A stretch of 64,000 nucleotides of DNA from Eucalyptus grandis (lineage: Eukaryota; Streptophyta; Magnoliopsida; Myrtales; Myrtaceae). Made by a program: the position numbers and the translations under genes. The DNA lies in assembly GCF_016545825.1 (NCBI RefSeq), contig NC_052614.1:4068630-4132629 (forward strand), read 5' to 3'. The notes under the pieces were generated by a model. It was not told where the DNA came from. It worked only from the letters and a program-made list of their open reading frames with translations, and did no database searches. Shown piece by piece: positions 23,199 through 37,130 of the stretch. How positions within the stretch are numbered: the stretch's first letter is position 1; each line of letters starts with the position of its first letter.

Positions 23199-26100
23199 AC
23201 ATCCCGAAATTTGACCCTTGATTCGAATATATGAAATGGTTGTTTCGTCGATACGCTTATGGTTAATTTACTTGGAACTGATCACTTTCGAGTTAATTAA
23301 TTTATTAGGTAAGGTCGTTAAGGGATAGAAACGCGGTAGACTAGAGAATTTGATCATAAATCGACTGATCAACCATAATAATCAGCAAGGGTCAATACAA
23401 CATCGTTATAATTGATTAACAAATGGATGTAAGTCGATTCAATGGAATTGGGTAGTCGAATTGCGAGTGGTTCTGTATGATTGCGATATTCGTGTCAAAC
23501 GACAGTAAACCGATTTTTAATCGATATTATAATGGGGACATGTAATTGAAACCTCGCGATTTTATGACAACCAAGAGTCGTCTATGATTTGGAGATGCAC
23601 AAACGTGGATAAAAAATTATCGACCGCGGGTTAAACGTGTTAAAACCCTTAAAAGCTACCCAATAGATTAAGTCATACTAAAATCACGTTCAGTCGATTT
23701 TAACCATGAAATTGAATTCTATTTTGGGAATCGGACATTCGAGCATGTCACGATTCATTTATAGGACGTCATCTCATCTTTCGGAGAAATTTTAACAAGT
23801 CCGAATTTTGCGGAAAAATTGATTTCGGACAAACAAGAAATTAATAGAAATTCGGATGGGCTGATTAAATGGGTTATTTGGCTACCAAAAGGGTTTATTT
23901 TGTGAGAAATGAAGGCTAAATTGTGATTGGAGGACCACAAGACTTCTTGGGCTAAAGACTTTTGAGGCTTGGCAATGAGTGGCTTGATATTTATCAAGGT
24001 TTCTCATTAGCCTTTGCCTTGACCTTCATGGTTTTCCCTCTCTCTCTCCCATCTCTTTCCTCTCTATCTCTCACGTTCAACCCCCATCACCAACAGAACA
24101 GCCCCCATTTCCCTCAGCTTCTCCCTCACACACTTCCTTTCTTTTCCCTGCCGTAGCCCCACTTTCTTCCCCCACGTCTACCTTTCTTCCATTTGGTTTT
24201 GTTTCTTTCATTTTCACCACCCACACCCCACCAGCACCATCCCTCACCCACCATCCATCTTTACCACAGCAGCATCTCCATCCGCATAACTCCATCCATC
24301 ATCATCCAACTGTAGCCCCACTAACGCTAACACAGCTCCTCATCCCACCACCAGAATTTCCAGCACCATCCAGCAACTGCACACCTCACCACCAGCCAAT
24401 AACCACTAGTGCCGAGACTCCAGCAGCCCGTGTCCAGCCGCTAACAGCCCCCGCGACCAGTAGCTCCATCGAACCAAGCTCCTCCTTAGCCGAGAGCTTG
24501 AGGGGCCGTAACAGCCACCGTCGACCCTCCATTCAAGCCATGGTTGTTTCATGTTCTCGTCACCGTCGTCGTCGGCCCGCTGCTGCCCTAATCCAAAGAG
24601 TTAACTCCCTAATCCTTTATTATGCCGTTAATTGCTCTTAAGGGGTGTTTAGATTAGTGCTAAGTATGGTAAGATTAGTGCCAATGAGGATTAGTTTAGT
24701 TAATCCCAGATTAGTGTTAACTAGCATTGGTTAGGTTAGTTAACCATGGTTAAGTTAAATTATCATGATTAGGTTAATTAAATTGGATTAGCTTAATTAA
24801 CCGAGTGTATCGAACACTCGTTGTTTGCCATTTTTGTGGGTTAAAATGTGCTACGATTTTGAGCTTGCTTCCTCTTGAAAAATGTTCTAAACATCTTCAT
24901 TTATGACATATATTTTACTCAAGATTTTATGGAATTAAAAGAACAAGATTTCAGCTTCATTACATGCAAAATAGAATCTCGGTTAGTGCTGGAACCAGTG
25001 ACCTTTTGGTATTTAAAGGATTTTTATCAACTCTTAGGGTTCAATTTTTGAAAGAGTTTCTCCACAAAAGTTTTTCATTGCATCTTTAAGTTTAACGTAG
25101 TCAAATTTTAGAGCAAACGGATGAGTTTTGGATGTCAAACCAAGCTGGTTTTGGAAAATATAATTTCTGGGCTCGGACACAGTTTTGGTAACAATTTGAG
25201 CGATTTACTGCTCTTATTCTAAGAAGATTTGGATCAAGGTGTCTTCACAAAAAGTGTTTATTTAAGTTTCCTTTATAACATAATCAAATTTGAGAATTTT
25301 CTGAACTTTTTTGGTTATGTTTCTGGAATTAATCTTGGAGACGTGCGGGTGGACTCGGTTTCTGCTGGTAAGAGCCGTTTGTGGTCTTATGGTTGTTCTT
25401 GGTGTCTTGCTTGCTGGAAAATGTATATTTGGTGATTTGGTTGATTTTTGGCATGCTGAGAAATTATGCGTGATATTATGAGATTAGTTGCTTTATGTTG
25501 GTTCCGATTTTTATGTCAAAAGATGGCTTATAAGCCTTTAAATAGAAAAACAATGAGGTGTTGGGTTTGGACACCAAAAATTATTTGCTTAATAAAATAA
25601 TGAGGTTTTAAACTAAGTGCGTGCAAAGTTTGATGGATTAATTTTGAGTACGAGAGCACTTATGAATTTATTTCCAAAAGTTTTGAACAAAAAAAAAAGA
25701 GGGGGTTACTCTAAATTGTTTCTATAAAGAGGGTTGGACAAAGAATTAGAAAATAAATATGGTGTCCGGTTTGGACGCCAAGTTTTATGTGCTCAATAAA
25801 ACCGTGAGGTTTCAAACTAGATGCGTGCAAAGTTTGACGGGTTGATTTCAAATATGTGACCCCATACGAATTTATTTTGGAAGGTTTTGAACAAAAAAAG
25901 AAAAAAGAGTTGCAAGGTTTATTATTTGAAAAGGGATTTTGGTGTTCTTGGCTAATGAGGAAGATAACAATGGACCTAAGTGATGGTGTGCTCGTGTGAT
26001 CACCTAAATACCCTGATGCGTATGAATATGCAAGGTAATGAACCCGTCCCGATGCGTATGAATATGCGAGACAATGCCTGATTAAGTTCGGACGCCCCCA

Positions 26101-26992
26101 CGTCAACGGGATACCGAGTCACTGTTGAGGTCGGACCAATGCTCCTTTATGAAATGCTGTCCTGATGCGTATGAGTACGCGGGATGATGCCGTGCCCAAT
26201 GGGGCGGGACGATGCCTGGTTATGCTAGATGACCGCCGACTTTTGAGTTGGCCTTGGCTGATGGGTCGTAATAATCGGAACACGCCTGAATGGTTGTGCT
26301 ATTACGCTTGATTATGGGGCAAAATTGTGTGACATGGTATGGAACGTGTCATAATGGTTTTACCTTATAATCATGACTCATGTGATTGTTTGAAGGATAA
26401 GAGTTTTGTGTTCCGGTTATTAATTACACTTGCTGTATCTATAAATGCATATGTGATGTGCTAATATGCAGGGACGCGCCGAGGTGAGGTGAGTTTTGTA
26501 TGGTGCGTGTTTAGGATCACCTTCAAGGCAAATTTGCGTCCTAATCGGGGTTTAAGGTTTTGACTCCCTGAGATTTATCTCACCCTATCGTGGTTAAAAT
26601 TTTTCAGAGCTGTAGCGTGGAGATTTGCTGAGTGTGGATTTGGTGGGTGTGAGATGCGACACCTTTTGGTTGGCCCTGTCGCTAGTGAAGTTTAAGCTGA
26701 CCCCAGTCCCTAAAGGTTTTTAGGAAGGTTGATAGGTAGTGGTTGTAGGAAAGGCTTGTAAGTATTAAACTTCCTAGGATTAACAGTTGATAAATGACTA
26801 TGTTGTTTTCGGCGTTGGTTGCCATGTTTTTACTATCTCTATGTTTGTTTGTTGGTCGGGTGTTTATTTAATTTGCTTCCGCATTTGCTTAACTGAAAGA
26901 TAAAAAGAACAGGTCAGCAACGCAACCTGGGGAGTCGCACTTTTAGTTGACGGCCGAGGGATGTGTGCATACTTGGGGTTTGGGGTGTGACA
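23165..26992 (+). mobile_element. Solo LTR, family D (copy 1)
   Basis: The start is TGTGACATCCCG (canonical at 23195, or at 23165 if the TG run is counted) and the end is GGGGTGTGACA. GAGAG lies on both sides, consistent with a 5-bp duplication inside a GA run. It splits a family F LTR fragment. It shares with the other D copies a CT-rich then GC-rich block (about 24030-24600), an AT-rich middle, a GATGCGTATGAATATGC-type repeat zone (about 26010-26200) and the cassette at 26467-26607. No coding domain is present; the proline-rich ORFs are not called genes. Confidence 0.8.
26467..26607 (+). other. Micro-exon/intron-like cassette in D copy 1
   Basis: TGCAG ends at 26471, followed by a 17-nt segment (26472-26488), GTGAGT (26489), TCTCACCC and TTTTTCAG (ends 26607). 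The intron-like interval is 119 nt. Confidence 0.42.
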
Positions 26993-27300
26993 GAGAGAGA
27001 GAGAGGGTAGTTATTTTTTAAGTAAAAGTAACTTCGGTACAAAAAGAAAAAAAGGGGAACGTTGTGAAAAACGGAATAGTACGTATGTTCTTTCTTTTTT
27101 TATGACAGTGAATTCTCTATCAAAGAATGGAACTCCAAGGCTTTGATCGATCCCTTTGAGACTGCGACAAGTATTTAACCTACGGCAAATAAAGTACGTC
27201 CGTCTCTGTGATGTCCTTTTCATCGGTGTTACATATATCCTTGGGCCCATTTCCACGTTTGTTTTTGGTATTTGATCGTTCAAGTGTATGTTTGTTTTTA
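26993..27300 (+). mobile_element. Family F LTR fragment, right half (copy 2)
   Basis: After the GA run the match to the F block at about 9240-9540 resumes: AAGTAAAAGTAACT, AAGGGGAACGTTGTGAAAAA, GTGAATTCTCT and TTTGATCGATCCC. The PBS seen in copy 1 is not preserved here and similarity ends near 27300. Confidence 0.5.
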
Positions 27301-28752
27301 AGAATTCCTTTCCCTTAGGACTGAAAATCGAAGCGCTAGAACACCAACGCTAAGCTTCACAGTGAATGAATCAATATATGCCCATCGCTAGACCGATTGA
27401 CCATCAATTTTCACCTCCAACGCCAGCCAATTAACATCCATACATCCATAGCAAATCAGCAAACAATGTCCCACGTCCCCGTTGGCATCCACCTTGACTT
27501 GCCATTGGAAAAGCAAATCAACTCCCGACAGCTATCATCGCTCCGGCCGGTCATCACATTCAACGGAAAAGACATGATGCACACAAAGAAAAAGACACAT
27601 CAAGCAATGAATCAAAGAAAAACTACAAGCCACGTCTAAGGACCAACAAATGCCCAAAATCAACCCAAAATCAGAGGAGGCTTAAGCAAAATCTGGTTCA
27701 AGCATTTCTTCTAACACATGGTGAGCAGCGAGTTAGGGAGCAAATATTGACTTGTTCAGAGCTCAAGTGCACACCCAAACTCAAAAGTAATCAATGAGCA
27801 ACATTTGGAATCAACAAAAATAACCCATTCAGGTTCGGCATGAGCACGAACTAAAGCAATTGAGTCGACTCTGCCTTCGCTCAGTACAAGACAAAACAAT
27901 CTTAAATCAAATTTGCTCGAGATAGTCATTGATGGCTTATCCAAGATGAACAATCTCACTTGATGGCTCATGGGATTTTATGTACTTAGAAGGCCTTCTG
28001 ATCACTGTTAGACTTATCAATAGAATGATTTCTCTAAAGCATCACATCAGACTCTTGGATCAACTTTCCGTTCCTGGATCAACTTTCCGTTCCTGTTCTC
28101 ATTGAGTATGATTAAATTTGACCTGATTATTTTATGTAAAAGGAAAGGAGATGAAAATGAAATTTTAATTGACCTTTGTTTTTTTTTTTTTTTTTTTTGG
28201 TAAAGAATTTTAATTGACCTTTTCCTCCCCTCTTTTATAAAAAAAAAAATTGAAAATTTAGATATTAAGTATTGCAGACCCAAAATAAAACATACAAATT
28301 GAAGAAAAGAACCAGCAAACCCAGTTCATTAAAAAGTTTCAAAACTTCTCTATTGTTATGTTGAAAATGTGTTTGATTTGTAAGACTAAGGTATTCAATC
28401 CATTGTTTTGTACCTCTTTTACCCAATAATCCATCTTTTTTATTCAGTGACTAAATATTAAAAGTCCTCCTGCTATGTAACTTACTAGTTTCATTAACAT
28501 TTCCGTAAATTTATTATAGTGTTACACCTGTAAATTAGACAAAAGTTGGTCATTAACTAATTTATGGGGACGTTGGTAAAAATCATTTTAAGGTTTGTAT
28601 TTTACTAACCACACTTGTAAAAGTTCAAAAACATTGGTGATTTACTGATTTATTAAGACGTTGCTAAATTCTTCTACTTTTCCTTGTAAGGTTACTATTA
28701 CCTGCCACTAAAATTTGAAGCTCGATAACCCCCCCGAAGCATCTGGTCAACT
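27301..28752. other. No gene seen
   Basis: Short open frames (for example 27397-27639) lack recognisable domains. A poly(T) run (about 28180-28199) and AT-rich DNA are present. The stretch ends with CAACT (28748-28752), the target duplication of the next LTR. Confidence 0.4.
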
Positions 28753-30219
28753 TGTGACATCTCAAATTTTCAATTCTATTTTCGATTGAATAAGTTGGTT
28801 TTTCATCGACGTGCCTAAAGTTCTATTCTTTGAACTGATCACTCACAAGATAACCAGTCTATCTGGTGAAGCCGTTAAGGGATTTTAACGCAATAGACTT
28901 GAGAATTCGACTAGAAATCGACTACTCGACTGTGCTAATCTACAAGGGTCAATACAACACTGTCAAAATCAATCAGAGACTGGAGATAGGTCGATTCGAC
29001 TGAGGTATGTGATTAAAGCGTGGGTGATTCCACCTAATTGCAAAATTCTCGTCAAATGGCACTAGACCGATTTTTCTGTCATTTCTGTACCTTGTGCCCG
29101 TATTTGAAATCTCAAGATTTTCACGACAACTGAGGTCACCAATAAGTCGAAGATGTACAATGTGGCTCGAAAACAATCGACCACAAGTCAAATGCATTAA
29201 AAATTCCTAAAAGCTACCCGGTAGGCTAGGTCACGTTAAAATCGTGACCAGTTGAAATTAACAGCAAATTTAAACCTGATTTCAAAAATTGAAAGTTCTG
29301 TCATGTCACGATTCATTTTAGGAACGTTGACTCATCCTCCGAAGATTTTTCTGCGAACCCAAGATTTTGGCGAAAAATCAAAGTAAGGCTATTTTGGACT
29401 GGAAAATTCGAGGGACCGTTTTTGGTTGCATTTTTTACCATCAAGTTGGTTCAATTGATGAGGAAAAATCATGAGATGGGCGATGGTACCTTGGCTGAAT
29501 TTTTAGGGCTTCAATTGGATCAAATTAGAGGAGAATTGAATTGGAATTGGAGGAAATAGTCCAAAAGTCGTATGCCAAGGGGGAAGCAACATTTTGGACC
29601 TCTTCAATGGCTTCTAGGGGAAGTTTGGGTGTGGAAATTGGCTGAGGTTGAAGGCTAAAGAGGTGGAGGGCAAGTAATGAACACAATGGGATATTTGTGT
29701 GGATTTTTAGGCCAATTGGGTCCCCCCTCCTTTGCAGCTGGCTTCTTCTTCTTCATTGAGCCACACTTTATCCATTATTGAGTGTTTTGAGAGCTCAAAG
29801 TTGTAGAGAGAACTAGCCAGCAGCCCTTGCCCGTCGATCACCTCCCCTGCTACTGTCCAGCGCCCTTGCACCGCCCGAGTAGCCACCTGAAGTCGTTCGC
29901 CCGTCCAGCCTCCTACTCACGCCCAACCGCTGTCCTAAGCCACCCTGGTTGCCGTTGAGACCTCCTGGCTGCCGTCCAGCCATCGTCCACCACCGTCAAG
30001 CATCACCTGACCCCGCTGCAGCTACCTAGCCCCGTCCCGTGCCGTTTCATCCCCTTTGATCTAGCCTAGTAGCCTGACGCAGTGGCCAAAGCTCAGCCTT
30101 AGCTGAGAGCTTGTGGCCCATTTTTAGGCCCATCCGGACCTCCGTTGGTGTCGCCGCAGGCTCGAGTGTCGCTCATCTCTGCGTTGCCAACGTCGTGGAC
30201 TCACCGGCCCGCTAAACTG

Positions 30220-30225
30220 GTGAGT
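30220..30225 (+). other. Possible upstream splice donor at the end of the GC-rich block
   Basis: CTG then GTGAGTTTA lies where the GC-rich block gives way to AT-rich DNA. The same GTGAGTTTA occurs at 48739 in D copy 4. D copy 3 has GATGAGTTTA near 45020, which would lose the donor GT. Confidence 0.35.
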
Positions 30226-31316
30226 TTACTTGCTAAACTCTGCTTAGGGAGTTAATGACGATTAGTGAATAATTAGTTTAGGCTAATTATGGATTAGGTG
30301 GTTAGTTAGTTTAGATTAGTGATTTAGTTGTCTAATTATGCATGTTAGGTGGTTAGAATAGATTGATTAGGGGCTAAAGAGGTGTTATTTATCTAGATAG
30401 GTTAAGAAATTTTCTAGGCCCATTTAGGTGGTTAGATTAGCATTTCCGGCCTAAGTTGGTAATTATTGTATTTAAATTGCATTATTTAATTATTTTGAAA
30501 TTTATTTAATTATTTATTATTTTCAGAAATTATATTGGGATAGTCGGTGACTGGAATTTCATGCTGATTGCAGTGGTGTGCATAGTTTATGCAATTGAGT
30601 GTTAATTTGTGCAAATTGAGTGGTGATTGGAAATTTAGTTATTTATTCCAAAATTGAGAAATTTTGATATTTAATTAGAAAATCCCGGGTGTTGGGTTTT
30701 TACACCGAAAATGGTTTTAAAGACTATATCAAATAGTGGGATTTTAAAAAGAAGGGTATCAATTTTTCTAGTTCAAATTGACAGTGTACCCACACACGAT
30801 TATTTTACCGTATGTTTTTAATATGAAGAAAATGAGCCAAGTACATTATTTTAATTGGGACGTTTAAGTGCAAAGCACGATATCTTGGCCGGGATTGGAT
30901 GGGTGCATGAATGATATGAGAACCCGTCATGAGCCTTTAGGGCCGAGCAATGCTCTTTCGAGAGTGCCCCAAGTCAACGGATGCCAGTCGCAGTGGAGGC
31001 TGGATCAATGCTCCTATGTGGAATGCCGTTAGATGTAGACGTTACTGTGCTTGATGGTGCAAGACGACACCCAGCTGCACCGGAAGACCGCTAACTGTTG
31101 AGCTGGCCATGACCGTTGGGTCGTAATCAATTGGGACGCATGATTGATTGATTTGACACACCTGATTATGGGACAAATGTGTGGCACGGAATGGAACGTG
31201 TCATAACGATTTGACCTTATAATTGGAACCCTTGTGTTATTGGGATGAAAGTGGTGGCATTCCAATTGATTGAGTTTGATTACTGCATATGGTTGTGTGT
31301 TTGAACTGTGCTGACA

Positions 31317-31458
31317 TGCAGAAGGAAACTAAGGTGAGGTAAGTCCTCTGTTTTGTGTGTATATGCTGCTGTTAGGTGTATTTCCTTCATAGTTAGAGTT
31401 TGGGATGTGAACTTGCTAAGACATTTTCTCACCCCATCATGGGCTCAATTCTTTTTAG
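31317..31458 (+). other. Micro-exon/intron-like cassette in D copy 2
   Basis: TGCAG (ends 31321), a 17-nt segment (31322-31338), GTAAGTCCTCTG (31339), TCTCACCCC and CTTTTTAG (ends 31458). The intron-like interval is 120 nt. Confidence 0.45.
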
Positions 31459-32079
31459 GTCCTTAAATGGTAGCCCTACCAGTTCATTATGGTCAGCCTC
31501 AGAGGGTTACTAAGCTGGTCACTAACTTCCCTGTTCCCGGAGGCCACTATGTCTATGGGCTCGTAGTGACCACCGTCTGGGTCGATGAGGGCCTACCTTA
31601 GAGGGTACCTCATCGATTTAGGGCGTGGTTTCGCCACGGGCTCAATGGATACAGAGTTGGTCCCCTCCAGGGTTTTGAGGTCCCCGCTGTGGTAGTCGAC
31701 GCCGCTTTTAGTGAGGGTTCAGCTAACCCTCCTGATGGTGCTGTGGTGGACCCAGCGCCATTGGAGCTTGTGGAGTCCGAAGGATCGGTGAACGTGTTCG
31801 ACTAGTGGATCGTAGGACAGCTTCCTTTTTCGAGGGCCGATCTTTTTGGTAGATAGACTAGTGTTGTATATAAACCTAGTTTGTTTATAAGAGCGTGTTT
31901 TGGTTGTGAATGTGTTATCCTACTTTTCTATCCCATGTTGTTTGCTATCATGGGATTTGTTTATTTGCTTCCGCATGTGCAATAAAATGAATGGGTCGGC
32001 AACGTGTCCTGGGACGTCTCAATTTCATCGACCACTAAGGAATGCGCGCGCGCTCGGAGCTCCGGGGCATGACACAACT

Positions 32080-33496
32080 CCCACGACCAGCGTCTCCATA
32101 CCAGGGAACTACTTAAAGACAAAAGTCCAATAATGTGTTCAATGGTTTGTGTGACAAATATTTTATTAATGTGTTATATTTGTACCTCATTTTTCATATA
32201 TGTATGTCTCAAATCGCCTACTATAATTTTTTCAAGTCCCCATTACCATGCTTCTGTACCTAGCAACAATGAATTATAAGTGGTGTATACTTTTGAACGA
32301 ATTTAACTCCAACGGAACCATTAACGACCTTATTTTACAATGTGCAATGCTCATTGCTCAATCATAATGCTTCATTGACTATAAGTTAAGCCATTTTCAA
32401 AACCTTTTCGGCCCATGGGCGAGAGCATTGCCCTACTCACCCTCTGCTTTCTATCCGATTTAACCATTTTTTTTCCGGGATATGCCGTTTTCGTGCTCGG
32501 GAGTATTTTCATGTATCAATGGCCGCGACATTCAGCTATCGAGCAAGGTTAAGAATCTCGAGCTTCGTCACACAATCTATTTGAGAAAAGCGCCATGTGA
32601 GATTTTTATAGGGGCCAACTCTATGGTATTGACATTTATCTCCTTAATGAAGTCGAGTGCTCGAAATGTATTTATTTTTAAAATGGGATGTTTGAAACTC
32701 TTCAAGCACTTGATATGTTGTCATTCAAATAGCAATGTCCATGTCCTGCATGTACCGGTCAATTTCCGAGCAAATAAATAATCCATTGTGACAATTACAA
32801 AGCTTCATTATCAATGAGTAAAGCCATTTTTCTAGAAATTCTCAGCTACTCCAATGAGAGTGCTTCGATCCTGAAGTGGTTAACTCCAAGTGGTGTGCTA
32901 TGCAATTCTCTTTGCCTTCCCCTACATCTATTGAGTTTTGGACTTTAGAACAAAGCATGCAAGACTCGTGAAAATGAGTAGGTTGGCTAATTAAGGAAGA
33001 GTAGCTTTCAATGCCACTTTCTACTCCCTCTTTCATTTTCTTTTTTACTCTTTTACGTAATTTTCCCTGAATATTTACATTAAAAATATAAACTTCTTTT
33101 GTACATGGCAACGATCAGCGGAAGAAAAAGGATTATTGTGCTTAAGAATGAGGAGGTGCTAATGATAGGTATCATTCAGTATATATGGCTGACTGAGGAG
33201 AATTAGGATCCTAAGGGAAAACTACTAACAGGTATTCTTAGTTGTACAAGAGATTAATTGCAATCTTTATATGAACGTTCATAAATAAAATTAAGTACAA
33301 TTTAAGAGCCAAAATCATGACATTGATGAAAAATCTATAAGTAACATAACCAAATTTTGAGGAAAATTACTGTCCTTCAAAAAAGAGAGAGAGAGAGAGA
33401 GAGGTTACCAAGTTACTAAGTTAAAAAAAAAAAATCATGGATCCATATCAGCTATCGAACCTTCCGGGAGTGAAGTAAAGCACCTATTTTCCTTAC
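32080..33496. other. No gene seen
   Basis: No domain was recognised on either strand; the frame at 32482-32781 has no motif I know. A (GA)n run lies at about 33384-33402. Confidence 0.4.
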
Positions 33497-34302
33497 TGTA
33501 ATATTTGAGATTTTTGACTAAGTCAAAGAAAAGGTGGTGGGACCCACTGTAAATTAACAATGAAAAAGAAAAAAAAAGGGGAAGAGATAAAAAGGAAAAG
33601 AAAGCTCACGTTCGGGCAGAACTTCAGGCAAAGGAAAAGAGGAGAGAAGAAGAAAGAAAGAACAAAAAGAATAAGAAAGAAGAGAGAGGGCTTTATGTGT
33701 TCATGCTGCAGGCACCTCACCAAGCTTATTTACAATGCCCGGTAAGTGATCGCGCCCTTCATTCTTCCAATCGGAGTAGTTTTGGACTTAGGGCTTGAAA
33801 TTCGAATTTTGGGAAAATTGAGTGGCGAAGTCTAATTTTGGAGTCGTTGGGCCGCGTATTTTTATAGAAATCATAGTTTAGGGTGTTGTGGAGCCATATG
33901 ATTTTACGGATCATGATTTGAGCTTATGGTTTGTTCGAACAAAATTTCAAAGTTTCCCCCGTGCAGTGAACAGTACACGTCCAGCAGTTTTGGGCCCATA
34001 TTTTGTCATTTTTCGGCTTGATTTTAGGATGGCTAAGTTGGGATTCTTGTAGTATGTTTGAAAGGCTTTCTATTGACTATAAGTATGTTCAAATTGGGGT
34101 TCGGAGGAGAAAGTTTAGGCGCGATCAAGTTTTGCGCTTAAACTCTGTGTTGCAAATGGCTTGAACAATCGCTTTGGTTATTGTATTTGTTAGTGTGTAA
34201 GAGTCTTTTTGTTAGAGTTAAGGTGAAGTTTAGTCGTTTCATAGTTGAGATAGAGTTTTATGTTGATTTTAACATTATTCCTCGGTTATTTGATAGGGCC
34301 GT
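33497..34302 (+). mobile_element. LTR, family E, left part (5' LTR)
   Basis: TGTAATATTTGAG is the likely LTR start. A purine-rich tract follows (about 33555-33695). The part from about 34045 matches the minus-strand copy ending at 52479. A family C solo LTR splits it at 34303; E resumes at 37848. The start is less certain than the end because no second copy covers it. Confidence 0.55.
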
Positions 34303-34756
34303 TGTGACACCCCTCGACGGCCCCCGATCCGATTTGGGTCGCCACAGTTCGCTTACCTTTCACTTTCCTTATTAACATATCACTCTGATACCGTTTCCAT
34401 TGTAGCGGGTCCATACAACCATGGGGGTTTACATCTTTTATTAACGGTCCCTTGCGCAATTTACATAACGGAAGCATATCCAACAATTCCCTTCCCTACA
34501 TTCCGAAATTGATGCACACCAACTAAACATTTATAGGTAAAAGCCGTACACTTTTGTTTACATAACTTGATGAACATCATTAGTCGATACATCAAAATTG
34601 CCACAGTCTTTCTATACTTGGCTATATTTCAAAAGATGACCGACATCTTCTCCCACAATCGTATGCTTAAGGTCCATCAACTAGTGTCGGCGTCCAAAGG
34701 TTCCCTCCTTTGCTATCCTTCTCCTCACGGTCATATCCAACCGCTCAAACCATCTA

Positions 34757-34880
34757 CTAATTTGAAATGTTGGTCCCCAAAAGGGGTGAGTACAACTTGG
34801 CTCGGCGGGTAAAGGAAATCAATAACAACTCAATGCATCATACAAATCATACATGCATTGCATTGCGTGTCGTAACTTAC
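34757..34880 (-). other. Intron-like segment in LTR C copy 2
   Basis: On the minus strand GCAAG is followed by GTAAGTTA (donor at 34880), then ACTCACCCC, then ATTTCAAATTAG (acceptor near 34757). It is 124 nt long, against 127 nt in copy 1. Confidence 0.4.
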
Positions 34881-34889
34881 CTTGCAGCC

Positions 34890-35260
34890 ATGCGTAATAC
34901 TATCATGCATCATCATGCCTTATCATCATGCATATCATATCATCATATGTCATCATCATAATCATCATCATGGCATCATTATATCATACATGTCATCCTT
35001 ATCATGACATCATCACATCACATATTAGCATCATCATCATGCATATCATACCATGGGTGATCATCATATCACATCACATATCATCATGCATATCATCATG
35101 CATATCATACCATATCATGCCATGATATCATATCACATATCATCACCATCATCATGCATATCATCATGCATATCATACCATGGGTGATCATCATATCATA
35201 TCACATATCATCACCATCATCATGCATATCATCATGCATATCATGCCATGCATATCATCA
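34890..35260. repeat. CAT-rich array with repeated CATGCAT
   Basis: The stretch is built of ATCAT and CATGCATATCAT blocks, with a longer unit (including CATACCATGGGTGATCATC) present twice near 35045 and 35175. CATGCA is the RY core bound by plant B3-domain factors. Copy 1 has a shorter, more diverged version at about 5880-6160. Confidence 0.6.
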
Positions 35261-36199
35261 TGTCATAGTTTAATTTTCATCTTTATCCTTCAATTTTGAT
35301 CACCACATCACCCATTCATCGATCTCATCATCAATTTTACACTCGCATCCCATGCGAGAAAAACCTCCGGGCATGTATCCAAGATACAACCGGGCATCCG
35401 GCCCCCCACATTCCGGGCATCTCGCATCCCAACTAGCATCACGAGGAACCTCCGGGCATGTATCCAAGATACAACCGGACTTCGGCCTTTACCCTTCTAG
35501 CCGGGCATCTCGCACCCAAATCCACGGCATCGCGAGGCATTCCCTTCGGGCAAAGACCTCCGACGGGGCTTCGGAATTATGTACCGACATACCACCAGGC
35601 CTCCCTGGAATTACGTACCGTATACCACCGGGCATCCCGAAACTCCGGGGAATCTCGGAATTACGCCACTAGGCCACCGAACATCATCATCCACCACAAC
35701 CATCTCCTCATTTACCATTATCCACATTTACCATTTCTTTATCTCAATTTAACATGGCAATTGGCATGGCATCAAACAAATCACACTTGCATTTCAATTC
35801 ACATGTCATACACATGCCAAAACTTTATCCCATACACATCTCAATTCAATACATGTACAAGGACCATGTCATACGCATACCAAGCCTTTATCACATATAC
35901 ATCTCAATCCAATACATGTGCAAAGACCTCATCACACATATGCCACACAAATAGAATTGAATCCATGGCCAAATAAAAATCCATTTTTTTTATTTTTTTT
36001 ATTATTTTATTATATTATTATTATATTTATTTATTTTCATAAATAAATATTTAATATCTATGATTTTCTCAAAATCATAATATTCAAACAATCACTAATA
36101 GGGTTACAATTTCATATAAAATTCATGGCCAAATTGAATTTCTCATAAATTCACAATTTCCATGAAATAGCACCTTATATTCGGGTAATGGCCAGACTT

Positions 36200-37130
36200 G
36201 CACAGTTTCCAAATAATTTCGATTAAAATACTCATATGGCCTTCAAAAATTACGAAATTTTACAGGGTGATATAAAACACATTTTCGTGCACTTTTCATG
36301 AAGAACCCTAAGCTAAATTCTTTTTAGATTAATTTCTACAACCCTACGAAGCTTCTGGAACCACGACCGCGACGTCCAGAACACACTTCTCCGAAATTTG
36401 TAGATCTCACCCATCAAATCTCTTTCGTTTCCTCTTAAATTTGAGTATGTTATGTACCAAGGTTTCCTTTACAAGTTTCATGCAGAGATCTAGGCCAAAT
36501 AACCAGATTATGGTCACCATTTTAGTCCATGAAGTCTCGGGTGTCTCGAGATACTTAACCAGAACCATCATTTTCAAGATCTAACCGATTCACCGAGCTA
36601 TAATTGTTCTTTTTGTTTAAAATTTGAGTATGTTGTAGCTTAATGTGTTTCCTACAACTTTCAAGAAGATAACAAAGTGAGATCTTCAACAGAAATCAAC
36701 ATGCAAACAAGAATCTAGCAAGAGGTCAGTGAAAATTTCGCAGATCTAAATTCTCCGTACAATAGAACTTTTGACCCCTCAAATCTCCATCGTTTTCTAC
36801 TAAATTTTATTATGTCATATTAAAAGACGTTAGCTTCAACTTTCATGAAGACACCGAAGCCAAAATCGAGCTCCAAACATGCATGCAAGCTCACACAACA
36901 TTCTGACTCGAGCGGATTCATGCGAAAACATTCCAGATCTGACATCTCCGTAAGATGAGAGTTTGACCCCTCAAATCTCCATCATTTTCCACGAAATTTC
37001 AGTATGTTATATTTCAAGATGTTAGCTACAACTTTCATGAAGACATCGGAGCCAAAATCGGACTCTAAACACACATGCAAGCTCAAACAAGTTTCTGACT
37101 CCAAACAGTTCATGCGAAAACAATGGTGCA
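36200..37130. repeat. About five ~180-bp units in LTR C copy 2
   Basis: TTTCATGAAGA or close variants recur near 36294, 36477, 36658, 36839 and 37034, together with AGATCT-containing blocks and TATGTTAT motifs. The units are more diverged than the last four of copy 1. Confidence 0.6.

Larger units (their letters stand above)
28753..32074 (+). mobile_element. Solo LTR, family D (copy 2)
   Basis: TGTGACATCTC...GGCATGACA with exact 5-bp duplications CAACT at 28748-28752 and 32075-32079; 3,322 bp. It is closely similar to 43533-46866. There is no internal coding region, so it is a solo LTR left by recombination between two LTRs. Confidence 0.9.

Noticed and set aside
32482..32781. 99-aa ORF in the spacer between D copy 2 and LTR E
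   Set aside because: No motif, no neighbouring exon signals and no second copy; length is within chance for this base composition.
34890..35260. Possible CRISPR-like or satellite array
   Set aside because: The units are irregular CAT-rich low-complexity sequence without unique spacers, in a plant LTR.
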